Part shown: positions 49,632 through 59,851 of the stretch, piece after piece
Position numbering within the stretch: position 1 is the stretch's first letter
How the letters are laid out: the number at the start of each line of letters is the position of its first letter
Assembly: GCA_022841825.1 (NCBI GenBank)
Contig: JALHQT010000003.1
Span: 1 to 64,000 of the forward strand
Source: Anaerolineae bacterium
GTDB taxonomy: Bacteria; Chloroflexota; Anaerolineae; Aggregatilineales; Phototrophicaceae
Direction of reading: 5' to 3'
Length of the DNA: 64,000 nt
Translations under genes and position numbers: made by a program
Notes under the pieces: model-generated
The model's input: only the letters and a program-made list of their open reading frames with translations
Told to the model about the DNA's origin: nothing
Database searches by the model: none

Positions 49632-50183
49632 ATGGTCGCTTACGAGCGCGTCATCACAACCGAACAATTCGAGCAATTTCTCGCGCAGTCCGAAAATGCT
49701 GATCGCCTGTTTGAACTCGTCTATGGAGCAATAGTCGCAAAAATGCCCACCCGCGAACATGGCATCATCGCAGGGCGCTTTGTTCAGAAGTTCAACAACT
49801 ATCTTGACGAACATCCGATCGGCAATGCCGCCGTCGAAGCGCGCCATCGCCCTCCGCACGATACGAGCAACGACCGTCTACCCGATGTGTCGGTCGTGCT
49901 GGGGGATAAGCCAATCCCGCAGGAAGGCGTGGCGGACTATCTGCCCGATCTCGTCGTCGAGGTGCAGTCGCCGCGTGATTCGTGGCGCGACATGTTCGAC
50001 AAAGCTTATTTCTATCTGGATCATGGTACTCAGATCGTCATTCTGGTCTTTCCTGGCGCGCGACAGATCGAAAAGCTGACGGGCGACAACCGCGATGTCC
50101 TGCGCGAAAACGATGTGCTCGACCTGAGCGAGCTGCTGCCCGGTTTTTCGTCCGATGTAAAGGAGTTCTTCAAAGGCGTCTGA
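49632..50183 (+). CDS. Uma2 family (DUF820) putative restriction-fold endonuclease
   Basis: 183 aa, the usual family length. Uma2 proteins have a PD-(D/E)XK fold and are very numerous in Cyanobacteria and Chloroflexota; their biological targets are unknown. Visible elements: helical start ITTEQFEQFLAQSENADRLFELVYGAIV, HGIIAGRFVQKFNNYLDEHP, the core acidic residues in RLPDVSVVLGD and LPDLVVEVQSPRDS, and the Lys in RDMFDKAYFYLDHGTQIV. The catalytic Asp/Glu-x-Gln replacement (EVQ for EVK/EIx) is within the family range. Separate from the AT-rich island: it has host-like GC and its own -10 box. Confidence 0.88.
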   Translation: MVAYERVITTEQFEQFLAQSENADRLFELVYGAIVAKMPTREHGIIAGRFVQKFNNYLDEHPIGNAAVEARHRPPHDTSNDRLPDVSVVLGDKPIPQEGVADYLPDLVVEVQSPRDSWRDMFDKAYFYLDHGTQIVILVFPGARQIEKLTGDNRDVLRENDVLDLSELLPGFSSDVKEFFKGV

Positions 50184-50232
50184 CCATGCAGGCTGCCAAA
50201 CCGATCTCCCGGCGCGAGATACTCTACTATCC

Positions 50233-50952
50233 CTAAACCGCTGGCAGCGGCGATTCACCCGTGCTGCGTGTGATCGAGTACCCGCCGTCCAGCGTCAGCA
50301 CGCTGCCCGTGACGTTGTGCGCGCTGCGCAGGTAGGCGCACGCCGTCGCAATTTCGTCCACGCGGATCAGGGTGCCGGTCGGCGTCCCTGCTTTCACGTA
50401 TGACCGCCCGGCTTCCGCCTTTAGATACGCGTCGTGTGCCGCCACATCCTCTGACCAACCACACTCGATCACGTTGACCGTGATGCGATGCGGCGCAAGA
50501 TCGACCGCCGCCATCCGTGCCAGCGCCCGCAGCGCCGCCAGCGACGTGCCATACGCGCTCATGTCGATCAAGGGCATGGACGCCGCCACCGACGACACGA
50601 AGACGATGCCACCGCCGCTCTCCGCCGCGATCTGCGCCCTGGCATATGCCTGTGCTGCCCAGGTCGCCCGCTCGAAGTTGCGTGCGAATATGGCGTCCCA
50701 GTCGGCGTCGCTTGTGTCGAGAAAGCGCTTGTAGAGATGCAGCCCCGGCAGGACGATCATCTGCCCGCAGCGAGGCAGCCGGGAGAAGGCATCGCCAAGC
50801 GCAGCGGGGTCGTGGAACAGCGCATCTTCCGTCGGGGTCGCGCCGAAGAGGGTCGTTTCGTAGTGATATGCCAGCAGCGCGCGTTCCAGCAGTTTGGTCA
50901 GGCGCGCGTCGCCCGCGACCAGGAGGGTCGGGAACTTAATCTGCGATTTCAT
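50233..50952 (-). CDS. Degenerate short-chain dehydrogenase/reductase (catalytic residues missing)
   Basis: 239-aa SDR-fold protein. The C-terminal half is plainly SDR-like (IVFVSSVAASMPLID; DLAPHRITVNVIECGW; NVTGSVLTLDGGYSI). However, the cofactor loop TGxxxGxG is absent (LLVAGDARLTKLLERALL instead) and the catalytic YxxxK reads YGTSL, with no Lys. It is therefore probably not an active dehydrogenase. Its ATG overlaps the stop of the intact SDR upstream (ATGA), so equal synthesis of active and inactive partners is likely, as in heteromeric SDR pairs. Confidence 0.8.
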   Translation of the reverse strand: MKSQIKFPTLLVAGDARLTKLLERALLAYHYETTLFGATPTEDALFHDPAALGDAFSRLPRCGQMIVLPGLHLYKRFLDTSDADWDAIFARNFERATWAAQAYARAQIAAESGGGIVFVSSVAASMPLIDMSAYGTSLAALRALARMAAVDLAPHRITVNVIECGWSEDVAAHDAYLKAEAGRSYVKAGTPTGTLIRVDEIATACAYLRSAHNVTGSVLTLDGGYSITRSTGESPLPAV

Positions 50953-51740
50953 ACGTTCCCCAGCGAGTACTTGCCGATGCCCAAGCCGCCATCGACGCGC
51001 GTGTAATCGCCCGTCACATAGTCGCCGTCGGGGCTGGCGTAGTAGACGACCGCGCGCCCCATCTCGTAAGCATCGCCGGGGCGATGGAGTGGCACGGCGC
51101 GGCGGTTCGCCTCGATGCCTTGCGCGTCCTGTTGGTCAGGCGCGGGGTCATTGAGCGCGGAGCGCACCCAGCCGGGACCGATATGGTTGACGGTGATGTT
51201 GTGCGGCGCGAGTTCCAGCGCCAGCGCGCCAACGAAGGTGAACATGGCGTGCTTGGTCGCGCCGTAGACGGGCGTGATCGGAAACTGGCGATGCGCCTGC
51301 ACCGACGACGTGATGATGATGCGCCCGCCTTCGCCTTGTGCGATCATCTGCTGTGCAGCCGCGCGGCAGACATAGACATTGCCCTTGAGATTGACATCGA
51401 CCAGCGCGCGCAGGTTGTCCGGCGTGATGTCGAGGAAGTGTTCCCAGCGGATGATGCCCGCGTTCGAGACGACGATGTCGATCCGCCCCATCTCCGCCAC
51501 CGCCGCCGCGAACATCGCCGTCACCGCCCCGCTGTCCGCCACGTTCGCCGCACAGCCCATAGCGCGCACGCCTCTGGCACGCAGGTCGGCGGCGCGGTCA
51601 TCCAACCCGGAAGGGTTCACGTCGTTAACGACGACATCCGCGCCTTCATCCGCCAGCGCCAGGGCGATGCCCCAACCGATGCTGCGCGGGTCGCCCGCGC
51701 CCGTGACGAGGGCGACTTTGTTCTGTAGTCGTTTGTCCAT
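50949..51740 (-). CDS. Short-chain dehydrogenase/reductase
   Basis: 263 aa from ATG 51740 (the frame to 51785 overlaps the dehydrogenase gene upstream). Classical SDR: cofactor loop VTGAGDPRSIGWGIAL near residues 10-25, VSNAGIIRWEHF, SSVQAHRQFPITPVYGATKHA with catalytic Ser, Tyr and Lys, and HNITVNHIGPGWV. Acts as an NAD(P)-dependent alcohol or sugar dehydrogenase. Lies one base after the zinc dehydrogenase stop and overlaps the degenerate SDR, so three genes form a tight leftward operon for oxidation of a polyol or sugar acid. Confidence 0.92.
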   Translation of the reverse strand: MDKRLQNKVALVTGAGDPRSIGWGIALALADEGADVVVNDVNPSGLDDRAADLRARGVRAMGCAANVADSGAVTAMFAAAVAEMGRIDIVVSNAGIIRWEHFLDITPDNLRALVDVNLKGNVYVCRAAAQQMIAQGEGGRIIITSSVQAHRQFPITPVYGATKHAMFTFVGALALELAPHNITVNHIGPGWVRSALNDPAPDQQDAQGIEANRRAVPLHRPGDAYEMGRAVVYYASPDGDYVTGDYTRVDGGLGIGKYSLGNV

Positions 51741-51741
51741 G

Positions 51742-52773
51742 CTACACCGGCGTGAAGACCGCTTTGACGCCTGCCCGGTCGTCAAAGGTGGCGAACGCCG
51801 CTTCCCACTCGGTGACCGGGAAGCGGTGCGTGATGAGCGGCTTGGTCTGCACCTTACCGCTGCCGATCAGCGCGACCGCCTTCGCCCACGCCGACGGGAT
51901 GCTGGCGTTGCTGCCTGTCGCCACGATCTCCTTGAAGCACAACTGATCGAGATCCCACGCCACAGGCTTGCCGAATAAGCCGATCTGTACATAACGCCCC
52001 TTGCGGCGGACGAGCGTCAGAAGCTGCGCGGCGGCAGCGCCTGCGCCGGAACACTCATAGACGACATCCGCCCCCAATCCCTCTTCGCTCAACGCCTGCA
52101 CGAGCGTCGCCGGGTCGTCGCGCTGCACATTCAGCGTGTAATCCGCGCCCAGCGCGCGCGCCAGATCGAGGCGATGATCGTCTTTGTCCGTGCCGAGCAG
52201 GACGACCGTTGCGCCCGCTGCCTTGACGACCTGAAGCGTCAGCAAGCCAATCGCGCCGGGTCCCGCGATGACTGCCAGATCGCCGGGAGACACGGTCGGC
52301 GTGCTCGTCACGCCATGCACCACGCACGCCAGCGGTTCGGTCAGCGCGCCCGTCTCGTAATCGACGTTGTCCGGCAGGCGGTGCAGGTTGCGCGCCGGGA
52401 CGATCACATAGTTGGTGAAGCCGCCGTTGACCGCCGAGCCAATCGAGCGTCGGCTGAGGCAAAGGTTGTTCTGTCCGGCGCGGCAGTAGCGGCACTGCCC
52501 GCAGGTCGAGAAGTAGGTCTCGGTCGTCACGCGGTCGCCGGGCTGCCAGCCTGTCACGCCGTCGCCAACCGCGACGACTTCGCCCGCCACCTCGTGCCCC
52601 AGCACCACCGGAGGAAACGAGCGAAATTCGTCCTTGAAGATATGCAGATCGGTGCCGCACAAGCCCGCCGCGCGCACGCCGATCTTGACCTGCCCCGCCG
52701 CCGCCTGCGGCTCCTCGATGTCGCGCACCTCGACGTTGCCGACGCCGGGCGCGACTTTCATAATCGCTTTCAT
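51742..52773 (-). CDS. Zinc-dependent medium-chain alcohol/sorbitol-type dehydrogenase
   Basis: 343 aa from ATG 52773. The catalytic zinc site is [11 protein letters not shown] (Cys) and [10 protein letters not shown] (His, Glu); structural zinc loop [15 protein letters not shown] near residues 97-111 is complete; the NAD(P) loop is [18 protein letters not shown]. The family includes sorbitol, threonine and other polyol dehydrogenases. The first gene of the leftward operon with two SDRs, divergent from a Gfo/Idh oxidoreductase. Substrate cannot be read, but four NAD(P) oxidoreductases and an isomerase in a row point to stepwise oxidation of a polyol or inositol-like compound. Confidence 0.92.
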   Translation of the reverse strand: MKAIMKVAPGVGNVEVRDIEEPQAAAGQVKIGVRAAGLCGTDLHIFKDEFRSFPPVVLGHEVAGEVVAVGDGVTGWQPGDRVTTETYFSTCGQCRYCRAGQNNLCLSRRSIGSAVNGGFTNYVIVPARNLHRLPDNVDYETGALTEPLACVVHGVTSTPTVSPGDLAVIAGPGAIGLLTLQVVKAAGATVVLLGTDKDDHRLDLARALGADYTLNVQRDDPATLVQALSEEGLGADVVYECSGAGAAAAQLLTLVRRKGRYVQIGLFGKPVAWDLDQLCFKEIVATGSNASIPSAWAKAVALIGSGKVQTKPLITHRFPVTEWEAAFATFDDRAGVKAVFTPV

Positions 52774-52851
52774 GATCCCAATGCCTTGCAGCAAATGTCC
52801 GTACATTTTAGAGTATAGACATTGATATCGTTCTCTCAAAAGGATTCTTCC
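52774..52851. promoter_or_regulatory. Divergent promoter between the zinc dehydrogenase and Gfo/Idh genes
   Basis: The 78-bp gap contains TTTTAGAGTATAGAC. Read leftward it gives TATACT and TAAAAT, and rightward TATAGA, at distances fitting -10 boxes for the two divergent genes. The promoters overlap, so expression of the two sides may be linked. Confidence 0.4.
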
Positions 52852-53993
<1,142 letters not shown>

Positions 53994-53997
<4 letters not shown>

Positions 53998-54112
53998 GGG
54001 CGCACCCGTGTGTGCGCCCGTTTCCGCACCCATGGGTGCGCCCGCGTTGGCATGATGACACGTACAGTTGATGGGTTGCAAAGGAAGGGCAGACACATGG
54101 GTCTGCCCCTAC
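53994..54112. repeat. REP-like palindromes, first overlapping a stop codon
   Basis: 53994-54019 (plus, stem GGGCGCAC/GTGCGCCC), a footless palindrome GCACCCATGGGTGC around 54026-54039, and 54087-54112 (minus, stem GGGCAGAC/GTCTGCCC). The first unit's GTAG foot contains the TAG stop of the Gfo/Idh gene. The last unit is identical in stem to the one at 42811. Confidence 0.85.
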
Positions 54113-54148
54113 GACCACATGATTTTGATAGATGGAGATCGAACAACT

Positions 54149-55057
54149 ATGAAACTTGGCTTCGTATCGGCAATTCTGGCGGATTTATCGCTTGAAGAGG
54201 TGTTTGCGAGCGCGGCGGCGCAGGGCTTCGGCTGCGTCGAGATTATGTGCTGGCCCGTCGGTAAGGCAGAGCGGCGCTACGCGGGTGTCACGCATATCGA
54301 CGTGGCGGACTTCACGGCGAGCGACGCGGCGCGCATCAATGCGCTCTCGCAGCAGTACGGCGTGGCGATCTCCGGGCTGGGCTATTACCCCAACCCGCTG
54401 ACCGCCGATCCCGCCGAACGTGAGACATACGTCGAGCACATCAGGAAGGTGATCGCCGCGTCGTCGCTGCTGGGCATCGGCATCATGAACACCTTCATCG
54501 GGCGCAACCCTGCGAAGGCGATTGAAGACCAGTGGGAGGATTTTGACGCGGTCTGGAAGCCGATCATCGCCTTCGCGGAACAGCAGATGGTCAAAGTCGG
54601 CATCGAAAACTGCCCGATGCTCTTCTCGCTCGACGAATGGCCCGGCGGCAAGAACCTGGCGATCTCGCCCGACGTGTGGCGCAAGATGTTCGAGCGCATC
54701 CCCAGCCCGAACTTCGGCTTGAACTACGATCCCTCGCATCTGATCTGGCAGCACATCGACTACGTGCGCGGCATTCACGAGTTCGGCAAGCGCTTCGTGC
54801 ATGTCCACGCCAAGGACGAGAAGATCAACGGTGACCTGATCTACGAGCGCGGCATCATGGGCTTGAAGTGGCACACGCCCAAGCTGCCGGGGCTGGGCAG
54901 CGTGGATTGGGGTGCGTTCTTCTCGGCGCTTTCGGACGTGGGCTATGACGGGGCGGTCTGCATCGAGGTCGAAGACCGCGCTTACGAAGGCTCGCTGGAG
55001 ACTCGCAAGCGCGCGCTCTCGCAAAGCAAACGCTTCCTGGAGCCGTACATGTATTGA
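54149..55057 (+). CDS. Sugar phosphate isomerase/epimerase family TIM-barrel protein
   Basis: 302 aa from ATG 54149, with GGAGAT upstream. AP-endonuclease-2-like barrel: [33 protein letters not shown], then metal ligands in [12 protein letters not shown] (Glu), [16 protein letters not shown] (Asp, His), [11 protein letters not shown] (His) and [13 protein letters not shown] (Glu). All usual ligand positions are occupied. Follows the Gfo/Idh gene after a palindrome-filled gap and probably acts on its product. Convergent with the ARMT1-like gene. Confidence 0.9.
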   Translation: MKLGFVSAILADLSLEEVFASAAAQGFGCVEIMCWPVGKAERRYAGVTHIDVADFTASDAARINALSQQYGVAISGLGYYPNPLTADPAERETYVEHIRKVIAASSLLGIGIMNTFIGRNPAKAIEDQWEDFDAVWKPIIAFAEQQMVKVGIENCPMLFSLDEWPGGKNLAISPDVWRKMFERIPSPNFGLNYDPSHLIWQHIDYVRGIHEFGKRFVHVHAKDEKINGDLIYERGIMGLKWHTPKLPGLGSVDWGAFFSALSDVGYDGAVCIEVEDRAYEGSLETRKRALSQSKRFLEPYMY

Positions 55058-55080
55058 GATGATGTGAGACGGCTGATGGC

Positions 55081-55106
55081 GGGGCGACACACAGGTCGCC
55101 CCCTAT
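55081..55106. repeat. REP-like palindrome overlapping a stop codon
   Basis: Minus-orientation unit with stem GGGGCGAC/GTCGCCCC and foot ATAGGGG (one base off GTAGGGG). Its TAG is the stop codon of the leftward ARMT1-like gene. Lies between convergent genes. Confidence 0.75.
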
Positions 55107-56251
55107 AGGCGAAACTGGATCACCCCGCGCTTGCCGTTGACCCGCCACTGCGTGTCCTGTTTATCCAACGCCGCCCCCACGCCCGGCGGCAGCCCGACGT
55201 TCGGATCGCTCTTGAAGGTGCGCAGCGCCAGCAGGGGCGCGGGGAGGTAGGCGGTCACCTCCGCAAATGGGGTCGTCGTCTCCCAGATGCGGTCGGTCAC
55301 GGCGCGGCGGTAGTTGAGATCTCCCTTGAGGATGACCAGCGCCGACCCCGTGAAGACCTCGCGCAGGTAGGGCGGCATCTGCTCCAGGAAGCGCCCGCTG
55401 CACCAGAAGTAATCCGCCAGCACGCGCAGCCGCCCCGCCTCGAACGCCGCGATCAGCCGCGCGCCCAACGCCGCCTCCGCGCCGCCGCGCGCCAGCAGCA
55501 TGTGCCAGAAGCCATGCGCATCCGGGACGGTCGTGTCGCTGACGTAGAACGGATGCGCCTTGACGTGCATCCACACCTCATGCCCATGATCCAGCAGCGC
55601 ATCGATCAGCGCGCAGTCCATCGCCAGTTCCGTGCCGCAGTTATCCAGCACGATGTGGACGACCCCCGGCTTCGCCAGCAGATGCTCGACGACGCGCGGG
55701 GTGTCATCCACCAGCAGGTCGTCATCGCCCGCCTTAACGCCGTGCGCCATGACCAGCGCGAAGCTCAGGTCGATGCGGTTGCCCCACAGATCGAACTCGA
55801 TCAGCGCGCCCAGCCGATCTTCGGCGGACATGCCGCGCGTCTCCAGCGCTTCCGCCAGCGTATGCCAGAGCGCCGGGCTGGCGAACTCCTCCGCTTTTTT
55901 CGGCGCGAACGGATCGCGCCCGCTCTCGAAGAAACGCACGCAGTCAAGCAGGCGGCGGTAGAGCAGCGTCTCGCCGAAGAACCACTCCATGTTCAGCCAT
56001 GTTTCGTGGGCGTAGCGCGGGAAATCGACCGCCCAACGGTCATAATCCGGCGACGGCAGCGCCACCATCGAGAGGCGTTCGTCCGCCAGGATGGCGTCGT
56101 GAAAGCGCTGGAGCGCGTCGCGGATCGGCTGTGGATAATCGGGGTTGAGCGCGCTGATCTCGCGGATATTGGCGGGCAGACGATTGAGCAGGGTGGTGTT
56201 GGCGAACGGGTTGCTTTTGTCGGTGCGGATGAGCGGAAGGTCGGGGAGCAT
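55103..56251 (-). CDS. ARMT1-like/DUF89 family metal-dependent phosphatase
   Basis: 382 aa from ATG 56251 (GAGGC six bases upstream). DUF89 (ARMT1-like) proteins are metal-dependent phosphatases that hydrolyse reactive sugar phosphates such as fructose 1-phosphate and are viewed as damage-control enzymes. Signatures: LIRTDKSNPFANTTLLNRLPANI at the start, GDDDLLVDDTPRVVEHL, metal site HIVLDNCGTELAMDCALID, VKAHPFYVSD, and ALVILKGDLNYRR. Ends in a REP-derived stop. Fits the sugar-oxidation neighbourhood, though convergently placed. Confidence 0.85.
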   Translation of the reverse strand: MLPDLPLIRTDKSNPFANTTLLNRLPANIREISALNPDYPQPIRDALQRFHDAILADERLSMVALPSPDYDRWAVDFPRYAHETWLNMEWFFGETLLYRRLLDCVRFFESGRDPFAPKKAEEFASPALWHTLAEALETRGMSAEDRLGALIEFDLWGNRIDLSFALVMAHGVKAGDDDLLVDDTPRVVEHLLAKPGVVHIVLDNCGTELAMDCALIDALLDHGHEVWMHVKAHPFYVSDTTVPDAHGFWHMLLARGGAEAALGARLIAAFEAGRLRVLADYFWCSGRFLEQMPPYLREVFTGSALVILKGDLNYRRAVTDRIWETTTPFAEVTAYLPAPLLALRTFKSDPNVGLPPGVGAALDKQDTQWRVNGKRGVIQFRL

Positions 56252-56352
56252 GTCGGCAGCCTCGGATGACGCAGGCGATAGGCGACGGATTGTGACGTGG
56301 AGGCGCGAGAAGAGCAAGTGAGGGCGCAGATACGCCCTCACCCCCACCTCCC

Positions 56353-57279
56353 TTACACCGGCTCGACCCAGTAGCTGCTGCCCTCGCCTTCGCCCGTCCA
56401 GCCGTTGTAACCGTTGTATTCCACACGCCACCACCAGCGCGCATCGCTGCCGCACACCGGACCTTCCAGGACGCGGAAGATGCCGCCGCCAGGGATGTAG
56501 CCGATGACATTGCTGTTCGAGCCGGTCGCGCGGGTGCCAGGGGCATCGCGCAGGATGTTCGGCAAGCCGGGCGTCACGCGCCCATAACCGCCGACGATGA
56601 GACGATTCGGCAGCGCGCAGTACGCGCCTGTCCCGCCAGCGACTTGCAGCCAATACCCACTGACGGAATCGCCCTCTGCCGTCCAGCCCGCGAGATTGCG
56701 ATAGCTGACCGCCCACCACCAGCGCCCGTCACTGGCGCACAGCGGACCGCCGGTCACGGCGAACTGCGCGCCCGCCGGGATCGTGCCCAGCCGAGAGGTG
56801 CCCAGCACGCCTGCACCCGTGCGCACCACGTTCGGCAGCCCCGGCGTTACCTGTCCCGTTGCGCCGACAAACAGACGGGTCGGCAGCGGGCAGGCCGGCG
56901 GCGGCGGGGGAGGTGGCGGCACGTTGATTGGCTCAAGGTAGTAGGTGTACGCGCCGTCGCCTTCCTGCGTCCAGCCGAGCACGCCCGCATAGTTGACCTG
57001 ATACCAATGGCGGATGCCATCGCAGTAGGGACCATTGATGATTGCGAAACTGCCGCCGACAGGGATCAGCCCGACCTGCGCCGCATAGACTGACGGATCG
57101 GTGCGGATGCGGTTGGGGAGATTGGGGTAAGCGGTGACGCGGGCGGTCTGCCCAAGCAGCAGGCGCGGAGCCTGATAACAGCCGCCGCCATAGCCGCCCG
57201 TTTGCGCGCTGGCATACGAAACAGCGAATAGAGCGCTGACCACGATCAGCAGTGCGCTCAACCAACGTAACTTTGACAT
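56353..57279 (-). CDS. Secreted protein with three SH3-like domains
   Basis: 308 aa from ATG 57279 (AAGGAT upstream). Signal peptide 1-26 (LSALLIVVSALFAVSYASA). Three homologous about 80-residue modules start at about 38, 128 and 213, each with LLxGxxxxVTPGLPNxxRTxxG, an IPxGxxFxVxxGPxC and a terminal WxxVxYxxxxGWTxEGdg...YW pattern; a PPPPPPPP linker follows the first. Each module has paired cysteines around the GPxC, implying disulphides. Bacterial SH3 folds bind cell-wall peptides or other ligands outside the membrane. No catalytic domain. Confidence 0.85.
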   Translation of the reverse strand: MSKLRWLSALLIVVSALFAVSYASAQTGGYGGGCYQAPRLLLGQTARVTAYPNLPNRIRTDPSVYAAQVGLIPVGGSFAIINGPYCDGIRHWYQVNYAGVLGWTQEGDGAYTYYLEPINVPPPPPPPPACPLPTRLFVGATGQVTPGLPNVVRTGAGVLGTSRLGTIPAGAQFAVTGGPLCASDGRWWWAVSYRNLAGWTAEGDSVSGYWLQVAGGTGAYCALPNRLIVGGYGRVTPGLPNILRDAPGTRATGSNSNVIGYIPGGGIFRVLEGPVCGSDARWWWRVEYNGYNGWTGEGEGSSYWVEPV

Positions 57280-57477
57280 GAGGTTATCCTTAACGTGCCG
57301 GGTTGGTTCGTTAGGAAGTTGTGATATCCTCAGTCTATGGCATGTGCAGCGGCTGCCGCATGACGCCTGACCCACGCCCAACCCACGCTTCATCACTTGC
57401 CTCAGCCTAAGACGGATCGTGGCGTGCTGTCCTCCACCTTCAGGCGGAGGGCGGGTTCGACTTATTGCTATCCTCCC

Positions 57478-58944
57478 TTAAGCGCGAGCGGTCAGCAGAA
57501 CGGGTTCCAGAGACTCCAGCGAGACATTGACGCGTCCTTCCAGCACGATCTCATCGCCAACGAAGTGGCAGACCAAGGTGTAGAAGAAGGGCGTTTCAAT
57601 CAGCCGGATCACCATCGTCAGGATGTTTTCGTCAGTCCATGCACTACTGGCAGCCGTGGGTGTGCGGTCAAACAACAAGGGTTGGCGAAACAGACGGGTC
57701 TCCCCGGTTAGCCATGTGCCATAGCCGCAGGGGATGGTCTCTGTGCCGACTGCTGTTTTGACCGTGAAGGTACAACCTGCCTCCGTAAACTCAAATGTCA
57801 TCGTTTCGATCTGTAAGACATTGGGATCAACCCGATACTTTCGACCGGACACCTGTGACGCGATAGGCGATGCTGGCTGACCCTGTACCGCCTGCATTGT
57901 CAGACTCGACAATCGTGAGGTCAGTGCGTCATGAGCGGCTGTGTCCTCAGGAAGCGAACCAGAGCGCATGGCGCGAAGCAAAATGTCCCAGACCAGATCC
58001 AAGGGCTGCTGCATATCGAAGACATCCAAGCCGCTCGTCATGGCGAGGACGACATCCTGTTCCGGCATGACGATACAATACTGACCAAAGGCACCGTCTC
58101 CCCGGTAAGCGCCATGGCGGCAGCGCCAGAATTGATAGCCATAGCCCTGTGCCCAATCGATTTGCATCCCGCCGCTCTCGGCAACCTGTGAGGTGGTCGC
58201 CGTTTTCACCCAGCTCGCTGGCAGAATTTGCCGACCCTGCCACATTCCCTCACGCAGATAAAGCAGACCGAAGCGGGCAACATCCTCGGTTTTGAGGCTC
58301 AGTCCAATGCCGCCTGCGCTAATCCCCTGAGGTGATTCTGTCCAGGTGGCGTCGCCAATCCCCAGCGGCGCAAACAAACGCGGTTGAAGATAGTCGATGA
58401 GAGTCATGCCCGTCGTTTTCTGCACAATCGCCGACAGCATATAGGTCGCCCCGGTGTTGTAGACAAAGTGCGTTCCCGGCTTGTGAAGAACGGGCACCTC
58501 CAGAAAGCCTTTCGCCCAGTTGCCATCGGGTCGATTCACCATGTACGACCATGTATCGACCGCCTGCCCCGTCGACATAGACAGCAGATGCCGCACGCGC
58601 ATCGCCGCCAGGGAGTCACTCACCTGGGCAGAGGAATCCTCGGCAAAGAAGGCGAGAACTGAATCGTCGATGGAGAAGTGTCCTTCAGCGACGGCAAGCC
58701 CGACTGCTGTCGAGGTAAAACTCTTGCTGAGAGAAAAGAGCGCATGGGGATATTGATGACCATAAGGGGACCACCAGCCTTCGGCAATCACGCTGCCATG
58801 CCGCAGCAGCATGAAGCTGTGGCATTGGCGAATCTGGCTTTCGAGTGCTTCGACAAACTGAAGCACAGCCGATGAAGCGATCCCCTGACGTTCCGGGGCG
58901 GTGCGCGGTAAGGCATTCTCAACCGTAGCAATCACAGGTTTCAT
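57478..58944 (-). CDS. Serine hydrolase, beta-lactamase/esterase (class C-like) family
   Basis: 488 aa, no signal peptide, so probably cytoplasmic. The nucleophile motif is SLSK at 71-74 (HALFSLSKSFTSTAVGLA). The Tyr motif is FVYNTGATYML near residues 155-165. The GIGDATW and GGIGLSLKTEDVARFG segments are typical of the family. A C-terminal beta-rich domain of about 130 residues (VLQIETMTFEFTEAGCTFTV) follows. Relatives include esterases and peptidases as well as beta-lactamases, so resistance should not be assumed. Confidence 0.88.
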   Translation of the reverse strand: MKPVIATVENALPRTAPERQGIASSAVLQFVEALESQIRQCHSFMLLRHGSVIAEGWWSPYGHQYPHALFSLSKSFTSTAVGLAVAEGHFSIDDSVLAFFAEDSSAQVSDSLAAMRVRHLLSMSTGQAVDTWSYMVNRPDGNWAKGFLEVPVLHKPGTHFVYNTGATYMLSAIVQKTTGMTLIDYLQPRLFAPLGIGDATWTESPQGISAGGIGLSLKTEDVARFGLLYLREGMWQGRQILPASWVKTATTSQVAESGGMQIDWAQGYGYQFWRCRHGAYRGDGAFGQYCIVMPEQDVVLAMTSGLDVFDMQQPLDLVWDILLRAMRSGSLPEDTAAHDALTSRLSSLTMQAVQGQPASPIASQVSGRKYRVDPNVLQIETMTFEFTEAGCTFTVKTAVGTETIPCGYGTWLTGETRLFRQPLLFDRTPTAASSAWTDENILTMVIRLIETPFFYTLVCHFVGDEIVLEGRVNVSLESLEPVLLTARA

Positions 58945-59282
58945 CCCCTCTTGTTCGATGATGCGTCAGGTGGGAGCCTTCATTGCCCCACATTTGCCTG
59001 AATGACCCCTTCAGAGCTTCTATTCTACTCGAATACCCTTTGAAGAGTTATACGCCAGAAGCTGGGAAATGTCACAGGATAGAGTGACGAGAAATAGGTG
59101 ATGAGGTGATGAGGATGTAGAGGCGATGCCATGTCGTCGCCCGTGAGGGATGAGGGCGGTAGAGGCGATGACATATCATCGCCCGCCCGTAGGGGCAAAA
59201 ATGTCACCGATTCGGCATCGTTCGTCATTTAGGATCAGGGAGAAGGGATTGTTCGTCACGATCACACAGGAGACCACAAACC
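58945..59282. repeat. Intergenic region with two direct GTAGAGG palindromes
   Basis: A 338-bp gap between divergent genes. Units 59117-59142 and 59159-59184 are in the same orientation, stems GGCGATG/C(G/A)TCGCC, with foot GTAGAGG. GATGAGGTGATGAGG repeats precede them. A truncated GTAGGGGC follows at 59189. No ORF is supported; AGGAGA at about 59267 belongs to the next gene. Confidence 0.7.
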
Positions 59283-59786
59283 ATGTCCCGCCCTAAAGAC
59301 AAAACAACCCTGATCGACGCCATGACTGCTGAATACGATAAGCTGAACGCCTTGCTCGCGCCGCTCGACGATGCGGAGATGGTCACGCCTGGTGTTTGCG
59401 AAGCGTGGTCGGTCAAGGACATCCTGGCGCATCTGTTCGCCTGGCAGCAAATGGTGCTGGGATGGTGCCGAGCGGGCGCACGCGGAGAGGATGTGAAGAC
59501 TCCTGCGCCCGACCTCAAGTGGAGCGAAACCCCCATCCTCAACCAGCGCATCTATGAACAGTACCGCGATGTGCCACTCGGCGACATCCGGGCGCAGCTC
59601 GCCGCATCGCACGCCGAAACGCAGGCGGCGCTCATCGGTATCCCCGACGAGGCGCTGGTGACGCCAAAGTTCTACCGCTGGACGAACACATCGACACTGC
59701 TCAGTTACTTTGTCTCCTGCACGTCCAGTCATTACGCCTGGGCATCGACCGAGATTCGCAAATGGCTGAAGACACGGGTGAAGTAA
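59283..59786 (+). CDS. ClbS/DfsB family (DinB-like) four-helix protein
   Basis: 167 aa. Matches the ClbS/DfsB group by MSRPKDKTTLIDAMTAEYDKLNALLAPL, GVCEAWSVKDILAHLFAWQQMVLGW, LNQRIYEQYRDVPL and SCTSSHYAWASTEIRKWL. ClbS itself protects colibactin producers by inactivating the genotoxin; most relatives are uncharacterised. There is no polyketide cluster in the window, so a general protective or unknown role is more likely. The start ATG has AGGAGA about nine bases before. Confidence 0.85.
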   Translation: MSRPKDKTTLIDAMTAEYDKLNALLAPLDDAEMVTPGVCEAWSVKDILAHLFAWQQMVLGWCRAGARGEDVKTPAPDLKWSETPILNQRIYEQYRDVPLGDIRAQLAASHAETQAALIGIPDEALVTPKFYRWTNTSTLLSYFVSCTSSHYAWASTEIRKWLKTRVK

Positions 59787-59851
59787 GCCCAGAACATAGC
59801 ACGCGCCTAGCCTCCAACTTATAATGATGATGACCTTAAGGTGGGGTGCCT

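Noticed and set aside
50187-50237. 16-codon ORF after the Uma2 gene
   Set aside because: Too short, no ribosome site, and overlaps the end of the convergent SDR gene.
57478-58944. Beta-lactamase conferring antibiotic resistance
   Set aside because: There is no signal peptide and a large extra C-terminal domain; family membership alone does not show beta-lactam hydrolysis.
59283-59786. Colibactin resistance function for the ClbS-like gene
   Set aside because: No polyketide or colibactin-type genes are present; only family resemblance is supported.
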